Assembly: GCA_900762355.1 (NCBI GenBank)
Contig: CAAFGE010000020.1
Coordinates: 1 to 64,000 of the forward strand
Reading direction: 5' to 3'
Length of the DNA: 64,000 nucleotides
DNA from: an uncultured Collinsella sp.
GTDB taxonomy: Bacteria; Actinomycetota; Coriobacteriia; Coriobacteriales; Coriobacteriaceae
Positions 15,699 to 24,659 of this stretch are shown in pieces (position 1 is the stretch's first letter; the number at the start of each line of letters is the position of its first letter). Under the pieces are notes generated by a model. The model searched no databases. It worked only from the letters and a program-made list of their open reading frames with translations, and was not told the origin of the DNA. The translations under genes were made by a program, and so were the position numbers.

Positions 15699-17897
15699 TT
15701 AGCCGACCGTATCGTCAGGCGTGGGCGAGGGGTCGGGAGTGGGCGTAGGCGTAGGCGTGCCGCCATCGCCGCCGGTCGAACCACCAGTGGAGCCGCCCGT
15801 CGAGCCACCGGTCGTACCGGTGCCGCCGGTGGTGTCGCCGCCCGTGGTCTCGGTGGTCGTGGTCGTCGTGGTAGTCGTTGTGGTGGTTTCCTCTTCCTCT
15901 TCCTCTTCGTCCTTGTCCTTGTCGTCGTTCTCCGACTTCTTGGTGTTGTTGGTGCCGTAGAACTTCCAGACGCTGTTGTTCTTGTAGGTGGGCGCCGTTC
16001 CGGTCGCAAACTCCTCGCGCTCGGTACCGGTCAGAACGGTGTTCATAAACCGCTTAAAGACAGGCAGGTTGGTGCTGTCGCCCAGCAGGTCCGTGCCGTA
16101 CTTTTGGATGGGGATCTCGCCCGCGGAATAGCCGGTCCACAGGGCGCACGCCAGCTGCGGGGTATAGCCGCAGAACCAAAGGTTGGTGGTGTTGTCGGTG
16201 GTGCCCGTCTTGCCGGCATAGGGCTGGTTGACACTCAGGGCGCCGGCAGCACCCGTACCGCTGCCCTTCATGACGCCGGACAGAACATCGGTGACCGCGG
16301 CGGCCTCGCCCTCGGTAAGCACCTGTGAGGGATTGTCGGTGTGCTGGTACAGCACCGAACCGGTACGAGAATCAATCTCGGTGATGGCGATCGGCTGGCG
16401 ATAGTAGCCGCCGTTGGCAAACGTCGCGTAGGCGGCGGCCATCTCGAGTGGCGAGATCGAGCCGGTGCCGAGCGTCATGACGGGAACGTCCTCGATGTTG
16501 TCCTTGGCGGGGTCGATGCCGAGCTTTTTGACGAGCGAGATGATCTTGCTGTTGCCGACGGCTTCCGCCACCTGGATGTAGCCGGTGTTGGAGGAGTATG
16601 CCGTCGCCTGCTTAAGCGTGATGTTGCCGTAGCTCTGGTTGGCGTAATTTTGGACCTCGGTCGTGGTGCCCTTGGCCTTGAGCGGCGAGTTGCAGTTGAG
16701 GGTGACGTTGGGGTTCATGCCGTTTTGGATGGCAGTTGCCAGCGTAAAGGCTTTAAAGGTGGAGCCGACGGGACGCTTGGCCGTGGCATGGTTTACGTGG
16801 TTCTCGTCGGCGTTGTAGTCGTAGCCGCCCACCATGCACTTGATGTAGCCGGTCTTGGGGTCGACGACGACCATGCCCATGTCCAGGCCGTCAAGCGAGA
16901 GCGTGTCGAGCTGCTCGCGGACGGCATTCTCTGCCACCTGCTGCATCGTGGGGTCGATGGTGGTCTTGACGGTCAGGCCGCCCTTAAAGAGCACGTCGGT
17001 CGAGAACTCCTGCTCCAGCAGCTGCTTGACGTAGGAGACAAAGTAGGGCTGCGAGTATACGTCGACGCCGCTGCCCGAGATTTCGGTCACATTGAGGGTG
17101 ATGGGTTCGGCCTGTGCGGCATCGTGCTCCTCCTGCGTGATGTGGCCCAGGCGCAACATGTTGTCGAGGACCTTGTTGCGACGGGACAGCGCCAGGTCGG
17201 GGTTGACCGTGGGGTCGTACTGCGAGGGCGAGTTGGGAAGGCCGATCAACAGTGCGGCTTCGCTCAGGGTGAGGTCGGCGGCGCTCTTGGACAGGTAGGT
17301 CTCGGCGGCGGCCTCAATACCGTAGGCGCCGTGACCGTAATAGATGGTGTTGAGGTACATCATGAGGATCTCGTCTTTGGAGTACATGTCCTCCATCTTG
17401 ATGGCGATGTAGGCCTCGCGCACCTTACGCTCGATGGTCGAGTCGAATTGCTCCTCCTGCAGGATGGTGTTGCGCACAAGCTGCTGGGTGATCGTCGAGG
17501 CGCCTTCGTGTCCGCCGCCGAGGGTTGCCACCGCAGCACGCGCGATACCCCACAGGTCGATACCGCCGTGCTCGTAGAAGCGCTCGTCCTCGACGTCAAC
17601 GGTGCCCTGCAGCACGTAGGGGGAGACCTCGTCCTTGGTGATGGACTTGCGGTTTTGCGTGTAGAAGCTCGCGATCTTGTTGCCGTTGCAGTCGACGATC
17701 TCGGTGGGCTCGCTCACCAGATACGCGTTGGCGTCGGTGTAGTCGGGCAGATCGGACAGCCAGCGGTTGACGTTGCCGACCATGCCGATGCCAAATGCCA
17801 CGCCCGCAATCAGCAGAAAGCCCAAAAACGAGAGCAGGATTATGGGCAGAGCATGCGTCTTTGAACGGCTGCGTCCCTGTCGTTGGCGAGGACCCAT
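15699..17897 (-). CDS. Class A penicillin-binding protein (transglycosylase/transpeptidase)
   Basis: This 732-residue bifunctional peptidoglycan synthase has a basic cytoplasmic start, one membrane anchor (about residues 18-40), a GT51 domain (VEDERFYEHGGIDLWG, GASTITQQLVRN) and a transpeptidase domain with GSTFKAF (catalytic Ser), YSSNTG and AGKTGTTDN. The C-terminus is low complexity: Asp/Glu run, about 12 threonines, GGSTGG repeats, then TPTPTP-rich. ATG 17897 was chosen because GGAGG lies just upstream and the anchor follows; a longer frame upstream lacks a site. Confidence 0.93.
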   Translation of the reverse strand: MGPRQRQGRSRSKTHALPIILLSFLGFLLIAGVAFGIGMVGNVNRWLSDLPDYTDANAYLVSEPTEIVDCNGNKIASFYTQNRKSITKDEVSPYVLQGTVDVEDERFYEHGGIDLWGIARAAVATLGGGHEGASTITQQLVRNTILQEEQFDSTIERKVREAYIAIKMEDMYSKDEILMMYLNTIYYGHGAYGIEAAAETYLSKSAADLTLSEAALLIGLPNSPSQYDPTVNPDLALSRRNKVLDNMLRLGHITQEEHDAAQAEPITLNVTEISGSGVDVYSQPYFVSYVKQLLEQEFSTDVLFKGGLTVKTTIDPTMQQVAENAVREQLDTLSLDGLDMGMVVVDPKTGYIKCMVGGYDYNADENHVNHATAKRPVGSTFKAFTLATAIQNGMNPNVTLNCNSPLKAKGTTTEVQNYANQSYGNITLKQATAYSSNTGYIQVAEAVGNSKIISLVKKLGIDPAKDNIEDVPVMTLGTGSISPLEMAAAYATFANGGYYRQPIAITEIDSRTGSVLYQHTDNPSQVLTEGEAAAVTDVLSGVMKGSGTGAAGALSVNQPYAGKTGTTDNTTNLWFCGYTPQLACALWTGYSAGEIPIQKYGTDLLGDSTNLPVFKRFMNTVLTGTEREEFATGTAPTYKNNSVWKFYGTNNTKKSENDDKDKDEEEEEEETTTTTTTTTTTTETTGGDTTGGTGTTGGSTGGSTGGSTGGDGGTPTPTPTPDPSPTPDDTVG

Positions 17898-18059
17898 ATA
17901 TTGACCTCCAGGTATGTCGTGCCGGACGGTGGATGTGCCGTCGGGGCAGGATGGACATAAGTTATTACACGATAAACCAAACGGGGCGCGCGAGGCCTCG
18001 TGTATGCTGGAAGACGGCATTTTTCAGAGTGAATGCATACCTTGGTAAGGAGTTTGTCG

Positions 18060-20036
18060 ATGGCGATTCGGACGATGGGGCCGAGCGGACAATACGAGAC
18101 TGGATTGGATGCTGCCGGTACGGCGCTGCCCGAGCTGCTGGCGCCGGCGGGCGGACTCGACCAGATGCTTGCGGCCATCGCCGCGGGTGCCGATGCCATC
18201 TATGCGGGGTTGGGCGGCTTTAACGCCCGTGTGAGCGCCCATGGCTTTACGGATAACGAGTTTGCGCGCGGCTGCGCCGTGGCGCATGCCCATGGCGTGC
18301 GTGTGTACGTAACGCTCAACGTGTTCGTGTTTGACGATGAGTTGTCCGACGCGGTGGCGTTGGGAGCTCATGCACTGGAGCTGGGCGCCGATGCTCTGAT
18401 TGTCGCCGATGCCGGGTTGGCCTGCGCGCTGCGCGCGGCGATTCCCGGGGTCGAGATTCACCTGTCCACGCAGGCGGGCGCTCATAGCGAGGGTGCCGTG
18501 CGGCTTGCCGCCGATGAGCTGGGGGTCGAGCGCGTGACGACGGCACGCGAGCTGACGGTCGACGAGATTGCGGCGCTATGTGCCACGGGCGTGCCCATCG
18601 AGGTATTCTGCCACGGTGCGATTTGCATCGGCTATTCGGGGGCGTGCGAGTTCTCGGCCTTGCGGCGTGGGCGCTCGGCGATGCGCGGCGACTGCACGCA
18701 GCCGTGCCGTCTGGCGTACGACCTAGTGGACGAGGCGGGGCAGAGTGTTGTTGCCGTCGAGGGAGACCGCCTGCTTTGTCCGCGTGACTATCTGGGTATC
18801 GCGCACCTGCCCGAGCTTGTTGCCACCGGCGTGGCATCGCTCAAGATCGAGGGACGCATGAAGAATCCCGATTACGTATTCAACGTGGTGAGGGTGTGGC
18901 GTCGGGCACTCGATATGCTGTGCGACGGCGCGTGGGACTCCGGTGCCGTGGAAGAGCTTGAACGCGAGCTGGGAAGGTCGTTTAACCGTGGGTTTACCGA
19001 TGCTTACCTGCGGGGTCGTTCGGGTGCCGAGCTCATGAGCTTTGAGCGCGCGATCAACCAGGGCGTGCGCGTGGGCCACTTGGTGGCGGTGGGTCACGAA
19101 GAGGTGACGGTTGAGCTTGATGCCGCCGTGGCGGCGGGCGATACGCTCGAAATCCGATTTTACCCGGGTGCCGACGCGCGTCCCGATGTGCCCAAGCGCT
19201 GGCCACAGGTGCCTTGCCCCGTGGATGCCGCTGCGGGGGAGCGCATCGTCGTGCATTGCAAACGTAAGGTGGACGCGGGCTGCGAGGTCTATCTGATTCG
19301 CAGCGCCGGCGTGTTGGATCAGACGGCGGCGGTGTTGGAGCGCATGCGGGCCGAGGCGGATGCGATTGCGCCCGTTGCGCGTGCCGTTGAGGTGCTGCCC
19401 TTTGAGGGCGCTGCGGTGGATGGCGGTGCGTCGACGGAGTTGGCGGGGTCGGCGGGGCCGGCAAAGCGCGAGGATTTTGCTCGTATGGTCTTTGCCTGGG
19501 AGCTGATAGATGTGGGTCCGCGCGATGAGCGAGATCTGTCCGATACAACGGTGGTGCTCGACGAAGTGTGCCGCGCGGGCGACGCCGAGCGGACTCGGGC
19601 GCTTATGCAGCGTGCCGGGCGCGTCGTCTGCCGCAATCTGGGACAAGTGGCGATGGCCCGCGAGCTGGGCACAACGTTTGACGTGGCGGCGCCGGTGTTC
19701 TGTGCCAATCGGGCCACGCTTACCTGGCTGCGCGGACTCGGTGCGGGGCGGGTGTGCTTGTCGGCCGAGTTGCTCGGCAATGATGCGGAGCGTGTTGCCG
19801 AACTTGCCGCTTGCCCCGGTGTCTTGGGGCCTGTCGATGCCGACCGTCCCGAGCTCATGGTGTGCGAGCACTGCTTGCTGACTGCCGAGGGCGCCTGCGC
19901 CACGGATGCAACGGGGCAGGTCCGTTGCCGTGACTGCTCGCGCCGTCAGCAGGCGCGCTTTTTGGTCGAACGTGACGGCACGCGTTTGCCGGTCGTTATC
20001 GACGCGTGCGGCAGGACGAGGATTTTCCTGTCGTAG
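18060..20036 (+). CDS. U32 family peptidase-like protein
   Basis: This 658-residue protein starts with the U32 core: LPELLAPAGGLDQMLAAIAAGADAIYAG, then EVFCHGAICIGYSGACEFS, MRGDCTQPCRLAY and SLKIEGRMKNPDYV. The Cys motifs in these stretches are typical of U32 proteins, several of which act in RNA hydroxylation rather than proteolysis. The C-terminal part has a second cysteine cluster (CEHCLLT ... CRDCSRR), perhaps metal binding. ATG 18060 follows AAGGAG at 7 bases. It is divergent from the PBP gene. Confidence 0.88.
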   Translation: MAIRTMGPSGQYETGLDAAGTALPELLAPAGGLDQMLAAIAAGADAIYAGLGGFNARVSAHGFTDNEFARGCAVAHAHGVRVYVTLNVFVFDDELSDAVALGAHALELGADALIVADAGLACALRAAIPGVEIHLSTQAGAHSEGAVRLAADELGVERVTTARELTVDEIAALCATGVPIEVFCHGAICIGYSGACEFSALRRGRSAMRGDCTQPCRLAYDLVDEAGQSVVAVEGDRLLCPRDYLGIAHLPELVATGVASLKIEGRMKNPDYVFNVVRVWRRALDMLCDGAWDSGAVEELERELGRSFNRGFTDAYLRGRSGAELMSFERAINQGVRVGHLVAVGHEEVTVELDAAVAAGDTLEIRFYPGADARPDVPKRWPQVPCPVDAAAGERIVVHCKRKVDAGCEVYLIRSAGVLDQTAAVLERMRAEADAIAPVARAVEVLPFEGAAVDGGASTELAGSAGPAKREDFARMVFAWELIDVGPRDERDLSDTTVVLDEVCRAGDAERTRALMQRAGRVVCRNLGQVAMARELGTTFDVAAPVFCANRATLTWLRGLGAGRVCLSAELLGNDAERVAELAACPGVLGPVDADRPELMVCEHCLLTAEGACATDATGQVRCRDCSRRQQARFLVERDGTRLPVVIDACGRTRIFLS

Positions 20037-20133
20037 GTGCCGCGTCGCGCTGTTTTGGTTATTATTAGTGGGTTTATGAACTTCCAGCACCGCCGTATCC
20101 GGTGAGGGTGCTATAGCAAAAGGAGGATACCCA

Positions 20134-21345
20134 ATGCTGTCTGTTGACGAGCAAATGCGTATCATCACCTCGGGTGCAGCGCAGATCGTCCCCGAGGCCG
20201 ACCTTCGCAAGAAGCTTGAGAAGGGCGAGCCCCTCAACATCAAGCTCGGCGTCGATCCCACCAGCCCCGACCTGCACCTGGGCCATGCCGTGCCCCTGCG
20301 CAAGATGCGTCAGTTCCAGGACCTGGGCCACAACGTCACCCTTATCATCGGCAACGGCACTGCGCTGATCGGCGACCCCTCGGGCAAGAACTCCACCCGC
20401 CCGCAGCTTTCGCAGGAGCAGATCGAGGCCAACGCCGAGACCTACGTGAGCCAGGCCATGAAGATCCTGGACCCCGAGAAGACCACCATCGTGCACAACG
20501 GCGACTGGATCCTTTCGATGGACCTGGCCGGCCTGCTGCAGGTGTGCTCCAAGTTCACCGTCGCCCGCATCCTTGAGCGCGACGACTTTACCAAGCGCTA
20601 CCAGTCTCAGACGCCGATCGCCCTGCATGAGTTCCTGTATCCCGTGATGCAGGCTTTCGACTCTGTGCAGATCAAGGCCGACGTGGAGATGGGCGGCACC
20701 GATCAGCTCTTCAACCTGCTCGCCGGCCGCGAGCTCATGGAGAAGATGGGTATGGAGCCGCAGATTGCGCTCACCATGCCGCTGCTCGAGGGCACCGACG
20801 GCGTGCGCAAGATGTCCAAGTCCTATGGCAACTACATCGGCCTGACCGACGCTCCCAAGGACATGTTCGGCAAGACCATGTCCATTCCCGATGAGATGAT
20901 CGGCAAGTACTATCGTCTGGCCAGCTCGCTCACCCCTGCTGAGGTCGACAAGATCGACGCCGCCCTGGCCGATGGCTCCGCCGACCCCTACGAGCTCAAG
21001 CGCGCTCTGGGCCGCGACCTGTGCGACACCTACCACGGTGCCGGCGCCGGCGACGAGGCTCAGGCCGAGTTCGACCGCGTGTTCAAGGAGGGCCAGCTCG
21101 CCGACTTCCCCGAGAAGCATGCCGAGCTGACTGTCAATGACGAGGGCCAGATTTACCTCGCCGGCCTGCTCAAGGACCTGGGTCTTTCGGCCAGCGCCGG
21201 CCAGGCCCGCCGCGATATCGACGGCGGCGGCGTCAAAATCAACGGCAAGGCCGTGGCTCCCAAGAGCTACAACATCGATCCGAGCGCCCTCAAGCTGGGC
21301 GATACCCTCTCCGTGGGCAAGCGCAAGGGCTTCAAGCTTATTTAG
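20134..21345 (+). CDS. tyrS: Tyrosyl-tRNA synthetase
   Basis: This 403-residue class I synthetase charges tRNA-Tyr. The HIGH-like motif is HLGHAVPLRKM (about residues 48-58), and the KMSKS motif is VRKMSKSYGNYIGL (about 226-239). GGTDQLFNLLAGRELMEKMG matches the active-site region. An S4-like RNA-binding domain ends the protein (ARRDIDGGGVKINGK). AAAGGAGG precedes the ATG. No T-box leader is present; the upstream ~100 bases hold only a small AGCACC/GGTGCT hairpin. Confidence 0.96.
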   Translation: MLSVDEQMRIITSGAAQIVPEADLRKKLEKGEPLNIKLGVDPTSPDLHLGHAVPLRKMRQFQDLGHNVTLIIGNGTALIGDPSGKNSTRPQLSQEQIEANAETYVSQAMKILDPEKTTIVHNGDWILSMDLAGLLQVCSKFTVARILERDDFTKRYQSQTPIALHEFLYPVMQAFDSVQIKADVEMGGTDQLFNLLAGRELMEKMGMEPQIALTMPLLEGTDGVRKMSKSYGNYIGLTDAPKDMFGKTMSIPDEMIGKYYRLASSLTPAEVDKIDAALADGSADPYELKRALGRDLCDTYHGAGAGDEAQAEFDRVFKEGQLADFPEKHAELTVNDEGQIYLAGLLKDLGLSASAGQARRDIDGGGVKINGKAVAPKSYNIDPSALKLGDTLSVGKRKGFKLI

Positions 21346-21372
21346 TTACGCGGTTTTACCAAACCGCGTAAC
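21345..21372 (+). other. Perfect 12-bp hairpin directly after tyrS
   Basis: GTTACGCGGTTT (21345-21356) and AAACCGCGTAAC (21361-21372) are exact reverse complements with a 4-base loop, starting on the last base of the tyrS stop codon. No T-run follows. It may protect the 3' end; the real terminator is 43 bases further. Confidence 0.65.
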
Positions 21373-21414
21373 AGCTCGACGCTGCGCGGGCTCCAGAGCG
21401 ACAACTTGTCATTC

Positions 21415-21458
21415 AAAGAGGACGGCATGACCAGAAGGTCTATGCCGTCCTCTTTTCA
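21415..21458 (+). terminator. Terminator of tyrS
   Basis: AAAGAGGACGGCAT (21415-21428) pairs perfectly with ATGCCGTCCTCTTT (21442-21455), followed by T and CATG. The A-run before it makes it bidirectional in principle. Confidence 0.85.
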
Positions 21459-21528
21459 TGCCAATTTGTTCGCTCTTGAGCCCGCTCGCTGTCCGTCCTC
21501 AACCTGCGGTGTTGTCTTGTTTGGCACT

Positions 21529-21600
21529 TGGGGACGTTCCTTTGGTGCATTGGTGTCAGGTTTCTTTGCACCAAATGGCGTGTGCCGTTAAGCGGAAGGG
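21529..21600. repeat. GGGGACGTTCC mosaic repeat upstream of ade
   Basis: The sequence CTTGGGGACGTTCC is followed by TTTGGTGCA (21541-21549) and its partner TGCACCAAA (21567-21575), an inverted repeat. The motif GGGGACGTTC recurs at 23516, 24531 and 59414, and CACCAAATGGC recurs at 28207. It occupies the gap between tyrS and the ade promoter. Confidence 0.6.
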
Positions 21601-21603
21601 GTG

Positions 21604-21681
21604 TTAGCGGGGCCTTCTTTTGGGCATACAATGGCTATTGGCTTGCTGCGGTGAAGGCTCGTCCGCTCCGCAGCTTTTTTC
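21604..21681 (+). promoter_or_regulatory. ade promoter with a start-proximal terminator hairpin
   Basis: TTAGCG (21604-21609), 17 bases, then TACAAT (21627-21632) resembles a sigma-70 promoter, putting the start near 21639. GCTGCGG pairs with CCGCAGC immediately downstream and is followed by six T, ending about 10 bases before AAAGGAG. The transcript would therefore meet an intrinsic terminator before ade. No known purine riboswitch fold is visible. Confidence 0.55.
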
Positions 21682-21700
21682 TACGGTTAAAGGAGTATGT

Positions 21701-23521
21701 ATGTCCGTTGAGGTCATGAGGTCTGTGATCGAGGCCGCCGAGGGCCGCGTGCCCGTCGACAGGCTGTTTACCAATGCGCAGATCGTCGACGTGTATGGCC
21801 AGCGTGTGGCGCCCGGTAGCGTTGCCGTCAAGGACGGTGTGATCGTCGGCGTGCTCTACGATGGTCGCGACGATGCCGCTGGCACCTACGAGGCAACTGA
21901 GGTTATCGACTGCCTGGGTCGCTATCTCGCTCCCGGTTTTATTGACGGGCATCTGCATATCGAGTCTTCGAACATCCGTCCCGCCGAGTATGCTCGCATG
22001 GCCGCGACGCGCGGTACTACCACCGCCATTGCCGACAGCCACGAGATTGCCAATGTTGCCGGTCTCGACGGCTTGCGCTTTATGATCGAGGACGGTCGTC
22101 GCGCTCCTATTTCCATCAAGTACATGATGCCCTCGTGCGTGCCCGCACTGCCCGACGAGCAGGCCGGTGCCGTCATCACCGCTGCCGATATGCAGGCGTT
22201 TTTTGCCGAATATCCGGGTGATGTCTTTGGTCTGGGCGAAATGATGAACCTGCCGGGCGTCTTTATGGCCGATCCCGAGACCTGTGCTCGTATCGACGCT
22301 GCCAACCAGACGCCGTCCAAACAGGTTGACGGTCATGCCCCGCTCGTTGCCGGCAAGGACCTCAACGCCTATGCTGCGGCAGGCATTATCGCCGACCACG
22401 AGTCGACGATTCCCGAGGAGGCGCTCGACAAGCTGTCTCGCGGCATGTACGTGATGCTGCGCGAAGGTACGTGCAGCCATGATCTGGCCAACCTGTCGCC
22501 GATGCTGCTGGAGAATCCCGCGCGCGCCCGCCGCTGCTGCTTTGCGACTGACGACCGCGCCCCTTCCGATGCGCTTGCAACCGGCATGATCGACAATGCC
22601 TGCCGCGTGGCGATTGAGGCCGGTATCGACCCCGTGGTCGCTATCTCTATGGCGTCCCTCTCCACGGCCGAGGCGTTTGGCCTGGATCACGGCTGCCGCG
22701 ACCCGCACGAGCTACGCGGTGCGATTGCCCCGGGCAAGCGTGCCGACCTGCTGGTGCTCAATGACCTGACGTTTGCCACGGCTCCGCATCGCGTATATGC
22801 CGCCGGTGCTCTGGTGGCGCAGGACGGCACCTTTGTGGGCGAGATTGCACCCGAGATGGCCGAGGTTGCGGCCCTTGCCGATGAGCTGCGCGCCTCCGTT
22901 AAGCTGCCGAAGCTTTCGCTCGACGTATTCGACTATGCCTTTAAGCCGGGCGAGGCCGTGATTGACGTGGTGCCGGGCAAGGCCATCACGGGCATGGTTC
23001 GTCCTGAGACTGACGAGGACTTGCGTCGCATTATGCTGATTGAGCGCCATGGCCGCGGCGTGTCGCTGCAGGCCGAGGGCGCCGACGGCGACGGCCCCGC
23101 TGGCCTGGGCCTGGTCGGCGAGCACATCGGTCGCGGCTGGGTGCGCGGTTTCACCATCACGGGTGGCGCCATTGCCTCCACGATCGGCCACGACTCGCAC
23201 AACGTGTGCGTGGTGGGCGACAACGCCGCCGATATGATGGCCGCCGTTGAGGCCGTGGGCCAAGGTGGTCACGTGCTGGTGCGCAACGGCGAGGTCGTGG
23301 CGCGCATTCCGCTGGCGCTCGGTGGCCTGATGAGCGAAGGCACGGCCGAGGACGTTGCCGCGCAGCACGACGACTTTATGGTCAAGGCGCGCGCCATGGG
23401 TATTGAGCCGCCGCTCGACCCCATCATGGGCATCATCTTCCTGCCCCTGCCGGTCATCCCGACGCTTCGCATCCGCCCCGAGGGCATGTTCGACGTCACG
23501 ACCTTCACCTACGCCGACTAG
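21701..23521 (+). CDS. ade: Adenine deaminase
   Basis: This 606-residue amidohydrolase converts adenine to hypoxanthine. Metal-binding motifs are GFIDGHLHIESS (about residues 82-93), ADSHEIANV, DGHAPLV and the FATDDRAPSD region. A C-terminal ade domain has VVPGKAITGM and SHNVCVVGDNAADM, as expected for the family. ATG 21701 follows AAAGGAG (21689-21695). Together with the molybdenum-hydroxylase maturation genes at the window start it suggests purine salvage or catabolism. The stop codon TAG is the first part of a 27-bp tandem repeat. Confidence 0.94.
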   Translation: MSVEVMRSVIEAAEGRVPVDRLFTNAQIVDVYGQRVAPGSVAVKDGVIVGVLYDGRDDAAGTYEATEVIDCLGRYLAPGFIDGHLHIESSNIRPAEYARMAATRGTTTAIADSHEIANVAGLDGLRFMIEDGRRAPISIKYMMPSCVPALPDEQAGAVITAADMQAFFAEYPGDVFGLGEMMNLPGVFMADPETCARIDAANQTPSKQVDGHAPLVAGKDLNAYAAAGIIADHESTIPEEALDKLSRGMYVMLREGTCSHDLANLSPMLLENPARARRCCFATDDRAPSDALATGMIDNACRVAIEAGIDPVVAISMASLSTAEAFGLDHGCRDPHELRGAIAPGKRADLLVLNDLTFATAPHRVYAAGALVAQDGTFVGEIAPEMAEVAALADELRASVKLPKLSLDVFDYAFKPGEAVIDVVPGKAITGMVRPETDEDLRRIMLIERHGRGVSLQAEGADGDGPAGLGLVGEHIGRGWVRGFTITGGAIASTIGHDSHNVCVVGDNAADMMAAVEAVGQGGHVLVRNGEVVARIPLALGGLMSEGTAEDVAAQHDDFMVKARAMGIEPPLDPIMGIIFLPLPVIPTLRIRPEGMFDVTTFTYAD

Positions 23522-23570
23522 TCATCGGGGACGTTCTTAAACGACTAGTCATCGGGGACACTCTTTGGCG
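23516..23570. repeat. 27-bp tandem repeat array, left copy
   Basis: Two 27-base units start at GACTAGTC (23516 and 23543), each followed by ATCGGGGAC. The first unit includes the ade stop codon. Bases 23518-23550 match the reverse complement of 24627-24659 at 32 of 33 positions, so this array is one half of an inverted pair flanking the HAD gene at 23727. Confidence 0.8.
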
Positions 23571-23662
23571 GGCTGCTTGACGCCGCGACCGTAGGACCTC
23601 TGGCATGTGTGAGCTATTTGCCAGGTCCTTGTAACGTTTACGCCCGCGGAGTCTTATTTGAG

Positions 23663-23720
23663 CTCCCTTTGGGTACGTTGGAATCGGATACACGTTCGAT
23701 TCCAACAAGCCCGAAGGGAG
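23663..23720 (+). promoter_or_regulatory. Long leader hairpin that buries the HAD phosphatase ribosome binding site
   Basis: CTCCCTT (23663-23669) pairs with AAGGGAG (23714-23720), GGG with CCC, and TTGGAATCG (23678-23686) with CGATTCCAA (23697-23705), about 19 pairs in all. AAGGGAG is also the only ribosome binding site for the ATG at 23727, and TTTTCT follows the stem. The structure could block translation, terminate transcription, or both. Confidence 0.7.
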
Positions 23721-23726
23721 TTTTCT

Positions 23727-24521
23727 ATGTTTAAACTGATTGCATCCGATATGGACGGCACACTGCTTGACGAAAATGGCCAGGTGCCGCCTGAGACCTA
23801 TGAACTGATCCTGGCACTACGCGAGCATGGTGTACATTTTGCCGCATCGTCAGGTCGTCGCTACGATCGCCTGTGCGAGTTTTTTGCGCCCGTTCGCGAC
23901 AATATGGACTTTGTCGCCGCTAACGGCGCCCAGGTCTACGCCGACGGTAAGATGGTAGACCGTGAGGTGTATTCCCACCTGGCGATTCGAAGGCTCGCCC
24001 AAGCCGTCAGGACGTTTCCCAATCTGCATCTTGCGCTCTTTGACCGAACCAAGTCCTTCCTGCTCGATGACGAGTGCAAGTTCGTGCGTGAGGTCGATAA
24101 GGACCTTCCCAATGCCGAGCGCATTTGGGAGCTGCCCGATCCCAGCGTAAATATCATCAAAGCGAGTATCTTTTGCGACGACAGTGCGGTTATGGACAGC
24201 GCGTACGTGCTACAGCGCGAACTTGGTCAGCTCTTTACTTTTGCGCCTTCGGGCAACGCGTGGATCGATGCCATGCAGCCTGGTGTGTCGAAGGCCTCGG
24301 GTATCGCGCAGCTCGCGGAGCATTACGGCATTGGTCGCGACGAGGTCATGGCGTTTGGTGACTCGATGAACGACTACGAGATCATTCGCTTTGTCGGCAC
24401 GGGCTGCGCGATGGAAAACGCGCGCCCCGCGCTTAAGGCGGTGGCCGATCGCGTCGTAGGCTGCAACCGCGACCACGCCGTTCAGCATGAGCTCCGTCGC
24501 GTGCTGGAGAGTCTCTCCTAA
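23727..24521 (+). CDS. Cof-type HAD phosphatase (flanked by inverted arrays)
   Basis: This 264-residue protein is a Cof/YidA-type HAD hydrolase. Motif I DMDGTLLDENG lies at about residues 8-18, motif II near FAASSGRRYDR and motif IV in VMAFGDSMNDYEII. Substrate is unknown; the family removes phosphate from sugar phosphates or cofactors. ATG 23727 follows AAGGGAG. It is isolated between two inverted repeat arrays and near a second Cof-type gene of opposite strand (24656), which is not an obvious close copy. Confidence 0.88.
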   Translation: MFKLIASDMDGTLLDENGQVPPETYELILALREHGVHFAASSGRRYDRLCEFFAPVRDNMDFVAANGAQVYADGKMVDREVYSHLAIRRLAQAVRTFPNLHLALFDRTKSFLLDDECKFVREVDKDLPNAERIWELPDPSVNIIKASIFCDDSAVMDSAYVLQRELGQLFTFAPSGNAWIDAMQPGVSKASGIAQLAEHYGIGRDEVMAFGDSMNDYEIIRFVGTGCAMENARPALKAVADRVVGCNRDHAVQHELRRVLESLS

Positions 24522-24530
24522 TCCGGCAGA

Positions 24531-24659
24531 TGGGGACGTTCCTTTTCCGCCGACAGTGGGGGACAGTCCTTGCAGCTTTTTGCGAAGAGTGTCCCCAACG
24601 ACTAGTCATTCAAGAACGTCCCCAACGACTAGTCGTTTAAGAACGTCCCCAATGACTAG
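24531..24659. repeat. GGGGACG repeats and 27-bp tandem array, right copy
   Basis: The left part holds GGGGACGTTCCTTTTCC and GGGGGACAGTCC; the right part has GACTAGTC at 24600 and 24627 and GACTAG at 24654, a 27-base period with GAACGTCCCCAA between units. The array is inverted relative to 23516-23570, and its last unit supplies the stop codon of the minus-strand HAD gene. Confidence 0.8.

Noticed and set aside
15840..15912. Poly-threonine tract of the PBP as a slippage microsatellite
   Set aside because: The Thr codons are mixed (ACC, ACG, ACA/ACT in varying order), so slippage is unlikely; only the adjacent Glu stretch has a short GAAGAG repeat.
20037..20133. T-box leader upstream of tyrS
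   Set aside because: The gap is under 100 bases and lacks T-box sequence and an antiterminator.
21601..21700. Purine riboswitch upstream of ade
   Set aside because: The leader is too short and lacks the three-way-junction core; only a simple terminator hairpin is present.
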